Positions 21,282 to 29,679 of a stretch of 64,000 nt of DNA are shown piece after piece. The translations under genes were made by a program, and so were the position numbers. The notes under the pieces are model-generated. The model was not told the DNA's origin. It did no database searches and saw only the letters and a list, made by a program, of their open reading frames with translations. How positions within the stretch are numbered: the first letter of the stretch is position 1; each line of letters begins with the position of its first letter. Source of the stretch: Rhodococcus sp. KRD162 (GTDB lineage: Bacteria; Actinomycetota; Actinomycetes; Mycobacteriales; Mycobacteriaceae); contig NZ_JABFAU010000015.1 in assembly GCF_017168335.1 (NCBI RefSeq), positions 76,075 to 140,074 of the forward strand. The letters run 5' to 3'.

Positions 21282-21528
21282 GGCGGTACAACTTTCGTTT
21301 TCGATCGAAGACAGAACAAGCAGGATGGACGTTCGGAGGATGGGTTCGACACATCCACCTGACGTGGCAACATCCAACCTTCCCATTGTCTTCCTCGTGG
21401 AGTGCTGTTTTCGTCTCCTCGCGCCGTGATAGTCCTCACCTGAGCATCTGCTCGAGCGTGATCGCCCGCGCACCCGAGCCCGAGCCCTTGTTCCGGTAGG
21501 CCCGTCGCACCCGCTAGAATCTGCGCCA
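21282..21528. other. divergent intergenic region MFS / met operon
   Basis: About 247 bases between the MFS gene and the SAM-IV element. A TAGAAT at 21515-21520 is a good -10 candidate placed so that transcription would begin at about 21527, right at the riboswitch. No convincing coding frame was seen. Confidence 0.5.
21515..21520 (+). promoter_or_regulatory. candidate -10 element of the met operon
   Basis: TAGAAT lies 8 bases before the first conserved bases of the SAM-IV riboswitch. No clear -35 is present at 17-18 bases upstream, which is common in actinobacterial promoters. Confidence 0.45.
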
Positions 21529-21668
21529 GGTCATGAGTGCCAGCATCGAGCCCCGGCTTGCTGGCCGGCAACCCTCCAACCGCGGTGGGGTGCCCCGGGT
21601 GAACGACCGGGCCGATCCGGCACGCCGAGTGCCGAATCGACAAGCGCGGGTCCGCAGGCAGCGGACCC
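21529..21668 (+). ncRNA. SAM-IV riboswitch
   Basis: The sequence carries conserved SAM-IV features: the opening GGTCATGAGTGCCAGC, the core CCCCGGCTTGCTGGCCGGC, then AACCCTCCAACCGCGGTGGGG, TGCCCCGGGTGA, and the AAGCGCGGGTCC segment whose GGGTCCGC pairs with GCGGACCC at 21661-21668. SAM-IV aptamers occur in actinobacteria upstream of sulfur-metabolism genes and shut expression down when S-adenosylmethionine is plentiful. It precedes metY-metX. An imperfect stem (21676-21683 with 21691-21699) follows just before the AGGAGG at 21706, a plausible expression platform. Confidence 0.9.
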
Positions 21669-21718
21669 ACTGAATCCTCGGCCCTGAAATGGACCGAGGC
21701 CAGTCAGGAGGTTCTCTC

Positions 21719-21814
21719 ATGTGTTGCTGTACCGATACGCCCCGTAACGCTCGACTTCTCGAGCTTCATTCGACCTCGCACTCGACTTCGAAAACGGAGT
21801 ATCACCAGCCATGA
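21719..21814 (+). CDS. polycysteine leader peptide upstream of metY
   Basis: A 31-residue open frame begins MCCCTDTPRN, with three consecutive cysteine codons (TGT TGC TGT) at positions 2-4, and ends in a TGA that overlaps the metY start as ATGA (21811-21814). AGGAGG at 21706-21711 is placed 7 bases before its ATG, so it is very likely translated. Polycysteine short frames act as cysteine-responsive translational attenuators in mycobacteria; by analogy, ribosome stalling at the Cys codons would change metY translation. The peptide itself is probably not functional. Confidence 0.75.
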   Translation: MCCCTDTPRNARLLELHSTSHSTSKTEYHQP

Positions 21815-23160
21815 CCGATTCGACCCCGGACCCGACCGACGCCTCCGGAGCACCCACCGAAGATCCCTTCACCGACCCCGCCGCCAACTGGAGCTTCGAG
21901 ACGAAGCAGATCCACTCGGGCCAAACCCCCGACGGCACCACCAACGCTCGCGCGTTGCCGATCTACCAGACCACCTCGTACACGTTCGACAACACCGATC
22001 ACGCGGCCGCGCTGTTCGGCCTGGCCGAGCCGGGCAACATCTACACCCGCATCATCAACCCGACGCAGGACGTCGTCGAGCAGCGCATCGCCGCCCTCGA
22101 AGGCGGAGTCGCGGCATTGCTGCTCGCGTCGGGTCAGGCCGCCGAGACGTTCGCCATTCTCAACCTCGCGGAGGCCGGCGACCACATCGTGTCGAGCCCG
22201 CGGCTCTACGGCGGCACGTACAACCTGTTCCACTACACACTCCCCAAGCTCGGCGTCACCGTCTCGTTCGTCGACGATCCCGATGACCTCGAGCAGTGGC
22301 GTGCCGCAATCACCCCGTCGACCAAGGCGTTCTACGGCGAGTCGATCTCGAACCCGAAGAACGACATTCTCGACATCCCCGGTATCTCGGCGGTGGCCCA
22401 CGAGAACGGCATCCCGCTGATCGTGGACAACACCGTGGCGACGCCGTACCTGCTGCAGCCGTTGAAGCACGGTGCCGACATCGTGGTGCACTCCGCGACG
22501 AAATACCTCGGCGGCCACGGAACAGCCATCGCGGGCGTCATCGTCGACGGTGGCACGTTCGATTGGACGCAGGGCCGTCATACCAATTTCACCACCGCTG
22601 ATCCGAGCTACCACGGCGTCGTGTTCGCCGATCTCGGTGCGCCCGCCTTCGCGTTGAAGGCACGCGTCCAGCTGTTGCGTGACATCGGTGCTGCGGTTTC
22701 GCCGTTCAATGCCTTCCTCATCAGCCAGGGCCTGGAAACGCTGAGCCTTCGGATCGAGCGGCACGTGGAGAACGCGCGCAAGGTTGCCGCGTTCCTCGCC
22801 GGGCGCGAGGACGTGGTGTCCATCAACTACGCCGGACTCGAATCCTCGCCGTGGTACCAACGTGGGCAGGAACTGTTGCCGAAGGGGCAGGGCGCGATCA
22901 TCGCGTTCGAGTTGAAGGGCGGAGTGGACGCGGGCAAGAAGTTCGTCGACGCACTCACACTCCACAGCCACGTCGCTAACATCGGAGACGTGCGTTCACT
23001 CGTCATCCATCCCGCATCCACCACGCATTCCCAGCTGACTCCGGAGGAGCAGCTGGCTTCGGGCGTCACTCCAGGCCTGGTGCGTCTTGCCGTAGGCATC
23101 GAAGGAATCGACGACATCATCGCCGATCTCGAGGCCGGATTCAGCGCGGCGGCATCTTGA
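21811..23160 (+). CDS. metY: O-acetylhomoserine sulfhydrylase
   Basis: A 449-residue PLP enzyme of the Cys/Met metabolism family making homocysteine from O-acetylhomoserine and sulfide. The PLP lysine is Lys231 in [12 protein letters not shown]; other family segments are [13 protein letters not shown] and [14 protein letters not shown]. Its own start has no strong ribosome site but overlaps the leader peptide stop, implying coupled translation. It overlaps metX by TTGA. Corresponds to Rv3340. Confidence 0.95.
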   Translation: MTDSTPDPTDASGAPTEDPFTDPAANWSFETKQIHSGQTPDGTTNARALPIYQTTSYTFDNTDHAAALFGLAEPGNIYTRIINPTQDVVEQRIAALEGGVAALLLASGQAAETFAILNLAEAGDHIVSSPRLYGGTYNLFHYTLPKLGVTVSFVDDPDDLEQWRAAITPSTKAFYGESISNPKNDILDIPGISAVAHENGIPLIVDNTVATPYLLQPLKHGADIVVHSATKYLGGHGTAIAGVIVDGGTFDWTQGRHTNFTTADPSYHGVVFADLGAPAFALKARVQLLRDIGAAVSPFNAFLISQGLETLSLRIERHVENARKVAAFLAGREDVVSINYAGLESSPWYQRGQELLPKGQGAIIAFELKGGVDAGKKFVDALTLHSHVANIGDVRSLVIHPASTTHSQLTPEEQLASGVTPGLVRLAVGIEGIDDIIADLEAGFSAAAS

Positions 23161-24302
23161 GTCACAGCTGCGACACAGGCGTTCGTCCGGAGGCGGTTCT
23201 TCCGTCTCCGGACGGGCGGCTGGGAACCATCGACATCGGCAGTCTCGATCTCGAGAACGGCGCTCGAATCCCCCAGGTCACCGTCGCGGTGCAACGGTGG
23301 GGCGAACTCGCCACCGACCGCAGCAACGTGGTCCTCGTCGAACATGCACTGACCGGGGACTCGCATGTGTCCGGTCCGTCGGACGCCGATCACGCTCTGC
23401 CGGGTTGGTGGAACGGAATGGTCGGTCCCGGTTGCCCCATCGACACCGACGAGTGGTGCGTCGTGGCGACCAACGTCCTCGGCGGTTGCGGAGGCACCAC
23501 CGGCCCCAGCAGCATCTCTCCCGACGGCTCGCCGTACGGGTCGCGCTTCCCGGAAATATCGATCCGGGATCAGGTGGCCGCGGAAGTTGCCGTGGCCGAC
23601 GTCCTCGGAATCGAGCGGTTCGCGGCCGTCGTCGGCGGCTCCATGGGCGGAATGCGCACCCTGGAATGGATCGTGGGCCATCCCGACCGAGTGGCGGCCG
23701 CGTTGGTACTCGCGGTCGGTGCCAGGGCAACTGCCGACCAGATCGGCACTCAGACAACACAGATCGCCGCGATCAAGGCCGATCCGGGATGGCTCGGCGG
23801 CAACTACCACGACACCGGTACCTCACCGAAGGCCGGTCTCGGCATCGCGCGGCGCATCGCGCACCTGACGTACCGAACCGAAAGCGAACTCGACATCAGG
23901 TTCGGCAACTCGCCGCAGAACGACGAAGACCCCTGGGCCGGTGGCAGATACTCCGCGCAGAGCTACCTCGAGCATCAGGCAGCGAAGCTGGTCAACCGAT
24001 TCGATGCGGCGACGTATGTGCTGCTCACCGAGGCCATGAATCGCCACGATGTGGGTCGGGGCCGCGGCGGTGTCGCCGAAGCTCTTGCGTCCGTACCGGT
24101 TCCGACGATCGTCGGCGGCGTCGATTCCGATCGCCTGTATCCGTTGCGGCTGCAGAAGGAGATCGCCCGCGAACTCCCGCAGTGCCGCGGACTCGAAGTA
24201 ATCCAATCCCGCGACGGCCACGACGGCTTTCTCACCGAGGCCGATTCGGTGGCGAAGCTGCTCGCCGAGACGATGGAGCTGGCCCGCTTGGGACGGCGCT
24301 GA
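23157..24302 (+). CDS. metX: homoserine O-acetyltransferase
   Basis: A 381-residue alpha/beta-hydrolase-fold enzyme that acetylates homoserine with acetyl-CoA. Nucleophile Ser162 lies in [12 protein letters not shown]; the catalytic Asp and His are in VDSDRLYP and [11 protein letters not shown] near the C-terminus, and LTGDSH forms the oxyanion region. The start is a TTG overlapping the metY stop (TTGA). It supplies MetY with substrate. Confidence 0.95.
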   Translation: MSHSCDTGVRPEAVLPSPDGRLGTIDIGSLDLENGARIPQVTVAVQRWGELATDRSNVVLVEHALTGDSHVSGPSDADHALPGWWNGMVGPGCPIDTDEWCVVATNVLGGCGGTTGPSSISPDGSPYGSRFPEISIRDQVAAEVAVADVLGIERFAAVVGGSMGGMRTLEWIVGHPDRVAAALVLAVGARATADQIGTQTTQIAAIKADPGWLGGNYHDTGTSPKAGLGIARRIAHLTYRTESELDIRFGNSPQNDEDPWAGGRYSAQSYLEHQAAKLVNRFDAATYVLLTEAMNRHDVGRGRGGVAEALASVPVPTIVGGVDSDRLYPLRLQKEIARELPQCRGLEVIQSRDGHDGFLTEADSVAKLLAETMELARLGRR

Positions 24303-24351
24303 CACCGAACGTGCTTGTCCGGTTGCCCCTGCAGACTGCTCCTGGCAGGCG

Positions 24352-24669
24352 TCAGTCCGTTCCCAGCGGGTCGATCGACAGCGACAAGAAGACGATCGCT
24401 CCCCCGACCCCGCCCAGCGCCAGCACATCGAATCCTCGACTGCGCACGCTCAGTATGCCGACGCGCGATTCCGGCAGGCACAGTCTGAGCACTGCGGCCA
24501 GTAGCGCGGCACATCCGAAGATGAACGACCCGCGTCGCCAACGATCTGCCAACACCAGGATCAGTGCGGCCAGCACGACGACAGAGACCGCGAGGATCGG
24601 CAGATTGCGCGCCACAGCTGCGCGGAACCCCGGTTCGGGCTCGTCTCGGGCATCCTCCGCGGCGTTCAT
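24352..24669 (-). CDS. DUF3017 small membrane protein
   Basis: A 105-residue protein with a short acidic N-terminus and three hydrophobic helices (about 22-41, 48-65 and 80-98). DUF3017 proteins regularly follow folD in mycobacteria and relatives, as here with an 11-base gap. Function unknown. Confidence 0.82.
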   Translation of the reverse strand: MNAAEDARDEPEPGFRAAVARNLPILAVSVVVLAALILVLADRWRRGSFIFGCAALLAAVLRLCLPESRVGILSVRSRGFDVLALGGVGGAIVFLSLSIDPLGTD

Positions 24670-24680
24670 CGTCGGTACGC

Positions 24681-25538
24681 TCAGCCCTGCGCCGCAGTGC
24701 GTTCCGCGCGCTCGACCACGTTGGTGAGCAAGAACGCTCGCGTCAGCGGTCCGACGCCACCGGGGTTGGGCGAGACGAAACCGGCCACCTCCGAGACACC
24801 GTCGGCGACGTCCCCGCGCAGCCCGTCCTCGGTACGGCTCACCCCCACATCGAGCACCGCAGCGCCCGGCTTGACCATGTCTGCGGTGATCAATCCCGGC
24901 ACTCCGGCGGCAGCGATGACGATGTTGGCACGGGAGACCTCGGCCGCGAGATCGAGCGTTCCGGTGTGACACAACGTGACTGTGGCGTTCTCCGAACGCC
25001 GGGTGAGCAGTAGCCCGAGCGGCCGGCCCACGGTGACACCGCGGCCGATGACCACAGCATGGGCACCGTCGAGAGCGACGTCGTAGCGCCTGAGCAGGTG
25101 CACGATGCCGCGGGGTGTGCACGGCAGGGCGGCATCCTTGCCGAGCACGAGCCGACCCAGGTTGATCGGGTGCAGTCCGTCGGCGTCCTTGTCCGGATCG
25201 ATTCGCTCCAGCGCAGCGTTCTCGTCGAGATGCTTCGGCAAGGGCAGCTGGACGATGTACCCGGTGCACTCCGGGTTGGCATTGAGTTCGTCGATGACGG
25301 CCTCGAGATCCGCCTGGGTGATGTCCGCGGGCAGATCACGGCGAATCGAGGTGATACCGACCTTCGCGCAATCGTTGTGCTTGCCCCGAACGTATGCGGC
25401 CGAGCCCGGGTCGTCACCGACCAACACCGTCGCCAACCCCGGGGTGACCCCCTTCTCACGCAGTGCCGCCACGCGGGCGGTGAGATCGACGAATATTTCG
25501 TCGCGGGTCGCTTTGCCATCGAGGATCGTTGCAGTCAC
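24681..25538 (-). CDS. folD: methylenetetrahydrofolate dehydrogenase/cyclohydrolase
   Basis: A 285-residue bifunctional enzyme interconverting methylene- and formyl-tetrahydrofolate with NADP. Seen: [14 protein letters not shown] near 40-53, [19 protein letters not shown], and the Rossmann segment [17 protein letters not shown] chose GTG at 25538 (VTATILDG), the usual N-terminus; the longer frame upstream has no family character. It supplies one-carbon units and pairs with DUF3017. Confidence 0.94.
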   Translation of the reverse strand: MTATILDGKATRDEIFVDLTARVAALREKGVTPGLATVLVGDDPGSAAYVRGKHNDCAKVGITSIRRDLPADITQADLEAVIDELNANPECTGYIVQLPLPKHLDENAALERIDPDKDADGLHPINLGRLVLGKDAALPCTPRGIVHLLRRYDVALDGAHAVVIGRGVTVGRPLGLLLTRRSENATVTLCHTGTLDLAAEVSRANIVIAAAGVPGLITADMVKPGAAVLDVGVSRTEDGLRGDVADGVSEVAGFVSPNPGGVGPLTRAFLLTNVVERAERTAAQG

Positions 25539-25594
25539 TCGGCCATTGTTCCAGGCTCGAGGTCGGCTGCGGCGCGCCGGTCCGGGCGGGCGCG

Positions 25595-26203
25595 TCAGCC
25601 CTCGACGACAAGACCCTGAGCGCCCGCGTACGCAACCGCCTGCATCAGCTCGATCTTTGCGCCTCGTACGCTTGCGCTCACCCACAGCGACGAATCGACG
25701 AGGGCTCCGCGAAGGTCAGCCTCGTCGAACGTGGCGTCGACGGTGCGTGCACCCGAGAAATCGACCGAGTTCACGGTGGCCTTCCGAAAATCCGTGGAGA
25801 CGAGATTCGCCTCCCGCATCCGGCACCCCGTCAGGTCGAGGCCACGAAGATCGGCTTTCCCCAGTGCAGTGAGAGTGAAATCGACCTCGTCGTACGTCGC
25901 GGGTCGCATCCGACTGTCGACGAACGTCGAGCCCATCATGGTCGAGTGCCGAAAGGTGCTGTGCTGGAGATTCGTCCGGGTGAAGGTGCAGGAGCGGAAC
26001 GCCGAGTTCGTGTGGATCGATTCGGTCAGGTCGGTGCCGGTGAAGTCGCATTCGGTGAACACCACCGCCTCGGTTCGCACTCCACTCATGTCTGCATCGC
26101 GAAAAGTGCACCGAAGAAAATGCTTGCCCGTCCATTCCTTCCCGTCGAGTCGCGAGTCGGAAAAATCTTCACCGATGATCTGTTCGTCGTCCACCTGCCC
26201 CAT
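25595..26203 (-). CDS. mfpA: pentapeptide repeat protein MfpA (DNA gyrase-interacting)
   Basis: A 202-residue pentapeptide-repeat protein whose repeats (A/C/S-D/T-L/F-x-x) run from about 33 to 180, e.g. [18 protein letters not shown]. These fold as a right-handed quadrilateral helix mimicking B-DNA. It matches my recollection of Mycobacterium MfpA over much of its length (VDFTL.ALG..DLRGL.LTGCR.RE) and keeps the C-terminal amphipathic [10 protein letters not shown] helix used for dimerisation. MfpA binds gyrase and lowers fluoroquinolone sensitivity. ATG at 26203 is next to a divergent trmL, as Rv3361c is near Rv3366. Confidence 0.85.
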   Translation of the reverse strand: MGQVDDEQIIGEDFSDSRLDGKEWTGKHFLRCTFRDADMSGVRTEAVVFTECDFTGTDLTESIHTNSAFRSCTFTRTNLQHSTFRHSTMMGSTFVDSRMRPATYDEVDFTLTALGKADLRGLDLTGCRMREANLVSTDFRKATVNSVDFSGARTVDATFDEADLRGALVDSSLWVSASVRGAKIELMQAVAYAGAQGLVVEG

Positions 26204-26227
26204 ACTTCCCCGGTTCGGGGTGGCAAA

Positions 26228-26701
26228 GTGAACCGGGTGTTTCGACTGATGTTCTTCGAGCCCCGGATTCCCCAGAACACCGGCAACGCGATTCGCCTGG
26301 TCGCGGGCACCGGATGCGAACTGCACCTGGTGGGCCCACTCGGCTTCGACATGTCCGAGCCCAAGCTCAAACGTGCCGGGCTCGACTATCACGACCTCGC
26401 GTCGGTCACCGTGCACCGAGACCTGCCCTCGGCCTGGGCTGCGCTGGCACCGACGCGGGTGTTCGCCTACACAGCGCACGCCACTCGTTCCTACGCCGAT
26501 GTCGCCTACGAACCCGGCGATGTCCTGCTGTTCGGACCGGAACCCACCGGTCTGCCCGACGAGGTTCTCGACGACCCGCATGTCAGCGATCGACTACGCA
26601 TTCCGATGATTCCGGGACGGCGATCACTCAACCTCGCCAACGCAGCGGCGGTCACGATGTACGAGGCCTGGCGGCAGCACGGATACCAGGGCAGCGTCTG
26701 A
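26228..26701 (+). CDS. trmL: tRNA (cytidine/uridine-34 2'-O)-methyltransferase, SpoU family
   Basis: A 157-residue SPOUT-class methyltransferase that 2'-O-methylates the wobble base of tRNA-Leu. The three SpoU motifs are visible: FFEPRIPQNTGNAIRL near the start, LLFGPEPTGLP in the middle and IPMIPGRRSLNLANAAAV, which forms the trefoil knot. Short length fits TrmL rather than TrmH. GTG at 26228 follows GGGGTGG; divergent from mfpA by 24 bases. Confidence 0.9.
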   Translation: MNRVFRLMFFEPRIPQNTGNAIRLVAGTGCELHLVGPLGFDMSEPKLKRAGLDYHDLASVTVHRDLPSAWAALAPTRVFAYTAHATRSYADVAYEPGDVLLFGPEPTGLPDEVLDDPHVSDRLRIPMIPGRRSLNLANAAAVTMYEAWRQHGYQGSV

Positions 26702-26770
26702 CGCATCGGCTTCGAATGCGCTCGAAGCACACCCAGAAGTATCCGAGAGAGCGGACTATCGTCGGTACTC

Positions 26771-27238
26771 ATGGCGACGATGGACTTGATGAACAAGGCG
26801 CTGGCAGCCGTCATCGATTCGGAGGCACCGATCACGGTCGAGCTGCTGCACGATCTGATCGAGCCAGGAGCACTCTCGGAGCCCTTGAGCATTGCCGAGG
26901 TCGCCGAGCTACTCGACATTTCCGCGCACACTCTCCGCTACTACGAACGGTCTGGGTTGATCGAGGTGGCCCGCGACAGCCTCGACCACCGCCGCTACGA
27001 CGAGGCGGCGGTACGCAGGCTCGTCTTCCTCACCCGGATGCGGCTGTCGGGGATGCCGATGCGCGATCTGCAGCATTACGTCGAACTGATAGACGGTGGA
27101 GAACAGACCGTTCCCGAACGCCTCGATCTGCTCGTCGAACATCGAGACACCGTTCGGCGTCGTATTCGCGAACTACAACTCTCGCTCGCGGCAACCGAAT
27201 ACAAAATTGCGACGTACGGCGGTGCCACCGGTCCCTGA
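26771..27238 (+). CDS. MerR family transcriptional regulator
   Basis: A 155-residue regulator. An unusual 38-residue N-terminal extension precedes the MerR helix-turn-helix (SIAEVAELLDISAHTLRYYERSGLI at about 40-64), then a dimerisation coiled coil with TRMRLSGMPMRDLQHYVEL. No cysteine cluster for metal sensing is visible, so it more likely responds to an organic signal (HmrR/SoxR-like metal sites absent). No target gene is obvious nearby. Confidence 0.88.
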   Translation: MATMDLMNKALAAVIDSEAPITVELLHDLIEPGALSEPLSIAEVAELLDISAHTLRYYERSGLIEVARDSLDHRRYDEAAVRRLVFLTRMRLSGMPMRDLQHYVELIDGGEQTVPERLDLLVEHRDTVRRRIRELQLSLAATEYKIATYGGATGP

Positions 27239-27269
27239 GATCGGGGCGCGTCGGGCCAACTCAGTGCAG

Positions 27270-27728
27270 TCACCGCGGCTCGCACATCGGTTCACCTGAC
27301 ATGTCCACGGTGCGAGGCACCTGCCCGTCGCCCGCCCCCTCGTCGGAGCTGAAATCAATTGTGAGCGTCGACAAATCGATCCTGTCCGAGATGCAGTTCT
27401 TTTGTGACACGTCAACCCCGCACTGCGGCACTCTGCGGCGCACGTGCGGTGCGCTCGGATCGGCAGCGTCGATCCACTTGCGGCAGGTAACGATTTTCTT
27501 GCGTCCAGCGAGCGCGTGAGCGAGCCGGACCGACGCGTCGCAGACCGACCCGGACGCATCCGCGAACCCTGACGGCGACACCGAATCATCAAGCGATGGA
27601 GTCTACTTCGATACACAGGGCGCAGAGTCGAACACCGACCCGAACACGAATCCGAGGGCAACGGCAGCTGCCAGGAAACAGAAAAAGCCGGACTTCCACG
27701 ACGAATCGTTCCCCGATGCCGGCGGCAC
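27270..27728 (-). pseudogene. possible secreted Cys-containing protein interrupted by an in-frame amber stop
   Basis: A GTG at 27728 opens a frame with a short hydrophilic N-terminus and one hydrophobic segment (SGFFCFLAAAVALGFVFGSVF). It stops at TAG 27603-27605 after 41 residues. The same frame then continues without a further stop for another 110 codons to 27270, encoding a polar segment with five cysteines (e.g. QCGVDVSQKNCIS). That layout, an export signal followed in frame by a Cys-containing domain, suggests one gene broken by a nonsense change. No good ribosome site is visible and no family is recognised, so this is tentative. Confidence 0.35.
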
Positions 27729-27822
27729 CGTTACACAAACTGCACCAGCTTGCTGCCGAGAACTGCTCGAGCGGGGTACCGTGTGCCGCACCGACCCGTT
27801 TCGCTCGTGAAGGAGCCTTCTG

Positions 27823-28377
27823 TTGTTCTCTGTTTCCCTCCCCCGCCCGACTTCGCCCTTCTCCTCCTCCACGCGCACGTCGAGTCGGTTCGGTAACCGA
27901 ATTGCCCGCACCGCAGCAGTATTCGCCCTCGGCTCGGCAATGACCGGCATTGCCCTCGCCGGCACCGCAACCGCATCGGCAGCGCCGGTCAACTGCGTGT
28001 CTCCGCCCTCGGCCAACGACATCCAGGTCGACGACACCGCGAGCTGTGGCGCTACGTCGAACGGCACCGGTCATGCCACCGCGGGGGCAGCGGACAGCGG
28101 TACCGCGGTGAGCGTCAACGACGGACCCGGCGCGACCACCACCTACGCCAACGGGTACGGAGTCGCACTCGGAGCGAGCAAGAATGCGGGCACCGCCTAC
28201 GCGTTCGCGCTCGGCGGCGGAATCGCGCATTCGTGGGCCGATGCCGGCCAGACGACCCTCGCGGTCGCAGGCTGGGGATCCGGTGCCACGTCCGAAGGCC
28301 GCGGTGTCGATTGCGTCGGCCCGCTGTCCCTGGCACTGAACCTCACGAGCGGTCAGTTCTGCGTACTCGGTAGCTGA
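27823..28377 (+). CDS. secreted Ala/Gly-rich protein of unknown function
   Basis: A 184-residue protein starting at TTG 27823 with AAGGAG 8 bases before it. A long N-terminal Ser/Arg region and a hydrophobic stretch end in ATASAAP (cleavage near residue 53), so it is exported. The mature part is rich in Gly, Ala, Ser and Thr with four cysteines, two near each end (NCVSPPS, SCGATS, VDCVGP, FCVLGS), probably two disulfides. No enzyme motif is seen. It resembles small secreted proteins common in Rhodococcus (DUF6764-like, low confidence). Confidence 0.75.
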   Translation: MFSVSLPRPTSPFSSSTRTSSRFGNRIARTAAVFALGSAMTGIALAGTATASAAPVNCVSPPSANDIQVDDTASCGATSNGTGHATAGAADSGTAVSVNDGPGATTTYANGYGVALGASKNAGTAYAFALGGGIAHSWADAGQTTLAVAGWGSGATSEGRGVDCVGPLSLALNLTSGQFCVLGS

Positions 28378-28404
28378 TTCGTCGGCCGCACGACCGCTAC
28401 ACAA

Positions 28405-28460
28405 GTCGGCGGAGCCGACTACCTCGATCGCTACTCGTCGAGGTAGTCGGCTCCGCCGAC
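28405..28460. terminator. 23-base perfect inverted repeat, bidirectional terminator candidate
   Basis: Arms 28405-28427 and 28438-28460 are perfectly complementary with a 10-base loop. It sits between two convergent genes. The right arm lies inside the last codons of the dehydrogenase gene (encoding GGADYLD). There is no clear T-run on either side. Confidence 0.6.
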
Positions 28461-29177
28461 GTAGACGGTATGGCCGGCTTCGGCGATCGGCTCGACAATT
28501 GCATCCACCACTGCAGACGCGAACTCGGCAATGGTAGGGAGCGAGCCGTGCGCGGTGCGGGCAGCCACAGCGTCCGGGTTTCGACGCTCCAGCAGAGTGA
28601 CAACGATGGTGCCCTCGATCATGTCTCCCGAGACGACGACCAATTCGATTCCTCGGGAGCTCAGTTCGGGGATCAGAGCCCGCAGTGCGTCCTCTCCCGC
28701 GCGCTTGCTCGCTGCTACAGGCTCGTACTCGGCGGGTACCGGTCTGCGACCGTGAAAGTGCGCTTGATGACTGGTCAGGAATACCACCCGTGAGCCGCGG
28801 CTCATTCGTTCTGCGGCCGCCCTGGCCAGAGCAACCTGAGCGTCTCGGTTGATGGCCATCGCATAGCCGGGTTCGGCACCGAGCTCGAGCCCGCCGGACG
28901 CATTGAGCACCAGCACGTCGAGGGCACCGAACTCGGTAACGACGCAGCTGAGCATCGCATCGATTGCGGCCGGGTCGGTGATGTCGGCTCCGATGGCGAG
29001 CGCGCGACCTCCATCGTCTTCGATCGCGCGCACCACCGCGTCGGCGCGACGCTTCTTTTCTCGGTAATTCACCGCTACCAAGGCTCCCTCGGCACCGAGC
29101 TGTTCCGCGGTCTCCGCTCCGATGCCGCGTGACCCGCCCGTGATCAGGACCGACTTACCTACCAAACGTTGCGTCAT
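28431..29177 (-). CDS. short-chain dehydrogenase/reductase (SDR)
   Basis: A 248-residue SDR with the cofactor motif TGGSRGIG near residue 14 and LVLNASGG replacing the usual NNAG. The expected catalytic Tyr-x-x-x-Lys is seen as YEPVAASK, a slightly unusual spacing (Y then AASK), so activity is not assured. GGGAGGGTG precedes the ATG at 29177. Divergent from an HxlR regulator 65 bases away, which probably controls it. Confidence 0.85.
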   Translation of the reverse strand: MTQRLVGKSVLITGGSRGIGAETAEQLGAEGALVAVNYREKKRRADAVVRAIEDDGGRALAIGADITDPAAIDAMLSCVVTEFGALDVLVLNASGGLELGAEPGYAMAINRDAQVALARAAAERMSRGSRVVFLTSHQAHFHGRRPVPAEYEPVAASKRAGEDALRALIPELSSRGIELVVVSGDMIEGTIVVTLLERRNPDAVAARTAHGSLPTIAEFASAVVDAIVEPIAEAGHTVYVGGADYLDE

Positions 29178-29201
29178 CGCCACCCTCCCTGCGCTTCGAT
29201 A

Positions 29202-29224
29202 TTCGAACTGCTTCGATTTTCGAA
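29202..29224. promoter_or_regulatory. paired TTCGAA palindromes, candidate HxlR operator
   Basis: TTCGAA occurs at 29202-29207 and again at 29219-29224, 17 bases apart, inside the short divergent region between the SDR and the HxlR gene. Direct repeats of a palindrome in such a spot are a plausible operator; no experimental consensus for this regulator is known to me. Confidence 0.3.
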
Positions 29225-29242
29225 CCACTATGATGAAGCGCA

Positions 29243-29566
29243 ATGGAAATGGCAAGTGCATCCCACCGCTCGATGATGAATGTGCTCGATCTATTGGGCC
29301 AGAGATGGAACATGCGCATTCTGTGGGAACTACGCGGCGGCCCGCTCGGGTTCCTCGAACTCCGACGACGAACCGACGATATCTCGTCCAGCGTGCTCGC
29401 TACTCGTCTGCGCACGCTCATCGACGCTCGAGTACTGATCAAAGACTCCGACGGTTCCTATCGCTTGACCGAACTCGGGGACGAACTCAGACCTGCACTC
29501 GAACCGCTATGGCACTGGGCGCAACGATGGGACGAGGCCAACGACACTCGCACCGACAGCGCCTGA
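29243..29566 (+). CDS. HxlR family transcriptional regulator
   Basis: A 107-residue winged-helix regulator. Family features: LLGQRWNMRILWEL in helix 1-2, FLELRRRTDDISSSVLATRLRTLIDARVL forming the recognition helix region, then YRLTELGDELRPALEPLWHW. HxlR proteins often sense electrophiles or formaldehyde, or control a divergent oxidoreductase, which matches the divergent SDR. No conserved Cys is seen. Confidence 0.9.
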   Translation: MEMASASHRSMMNVLDLLGQRWNMRILWELRGGPLGFLELRRRTDDISSSVLATRLRTLIDARVLIKDSDGSYRLTELGDELRPALEPLWHWAQRWDEANDTRTDSA

Positions 29567-29637
29567 CCAGCTAGATAACACCCCTTCGAATCATCAACCC
29601 GTTTGTGTCGGTGGTGTCGTTTACTCTTCCTTCTAGT

Positions 29638-29653
29638 TCGAACATACGTTCTT
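29638..29653. promoter_or_regulatory. LexA (SOS) box upstream of the DUF222/HNH gene
   Basis: TCGAACATACGTTCTT matches the mycobacterial SOS box TCGAAC-N4-GTTCGA at every fixed position except the last two. It ends 26 bases before the ATG at 29680. Confidence 0.7.
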
Positions 29654-29679
29654 GTTCGGTTCACTGGGGGGTGAAGATC

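Noticed and set aside
21802-22971. 389-residue open frame antisense to metY
   Set aside because: Shadow of metY.
24303-24351. possible terminator hairpin between metX and DUF3017
   Set aside because: Only a short imperfect stem (CCTGC/GCAGG) and no T-run.
27173-27661. 162-residue Arg/Ser-rich frame on the minus strand
   Set aside because: Arg-rich composition without motif, and it overlaps the end of the MerR gene; the neighbouring frame with a signal-like segment is a better candidate.
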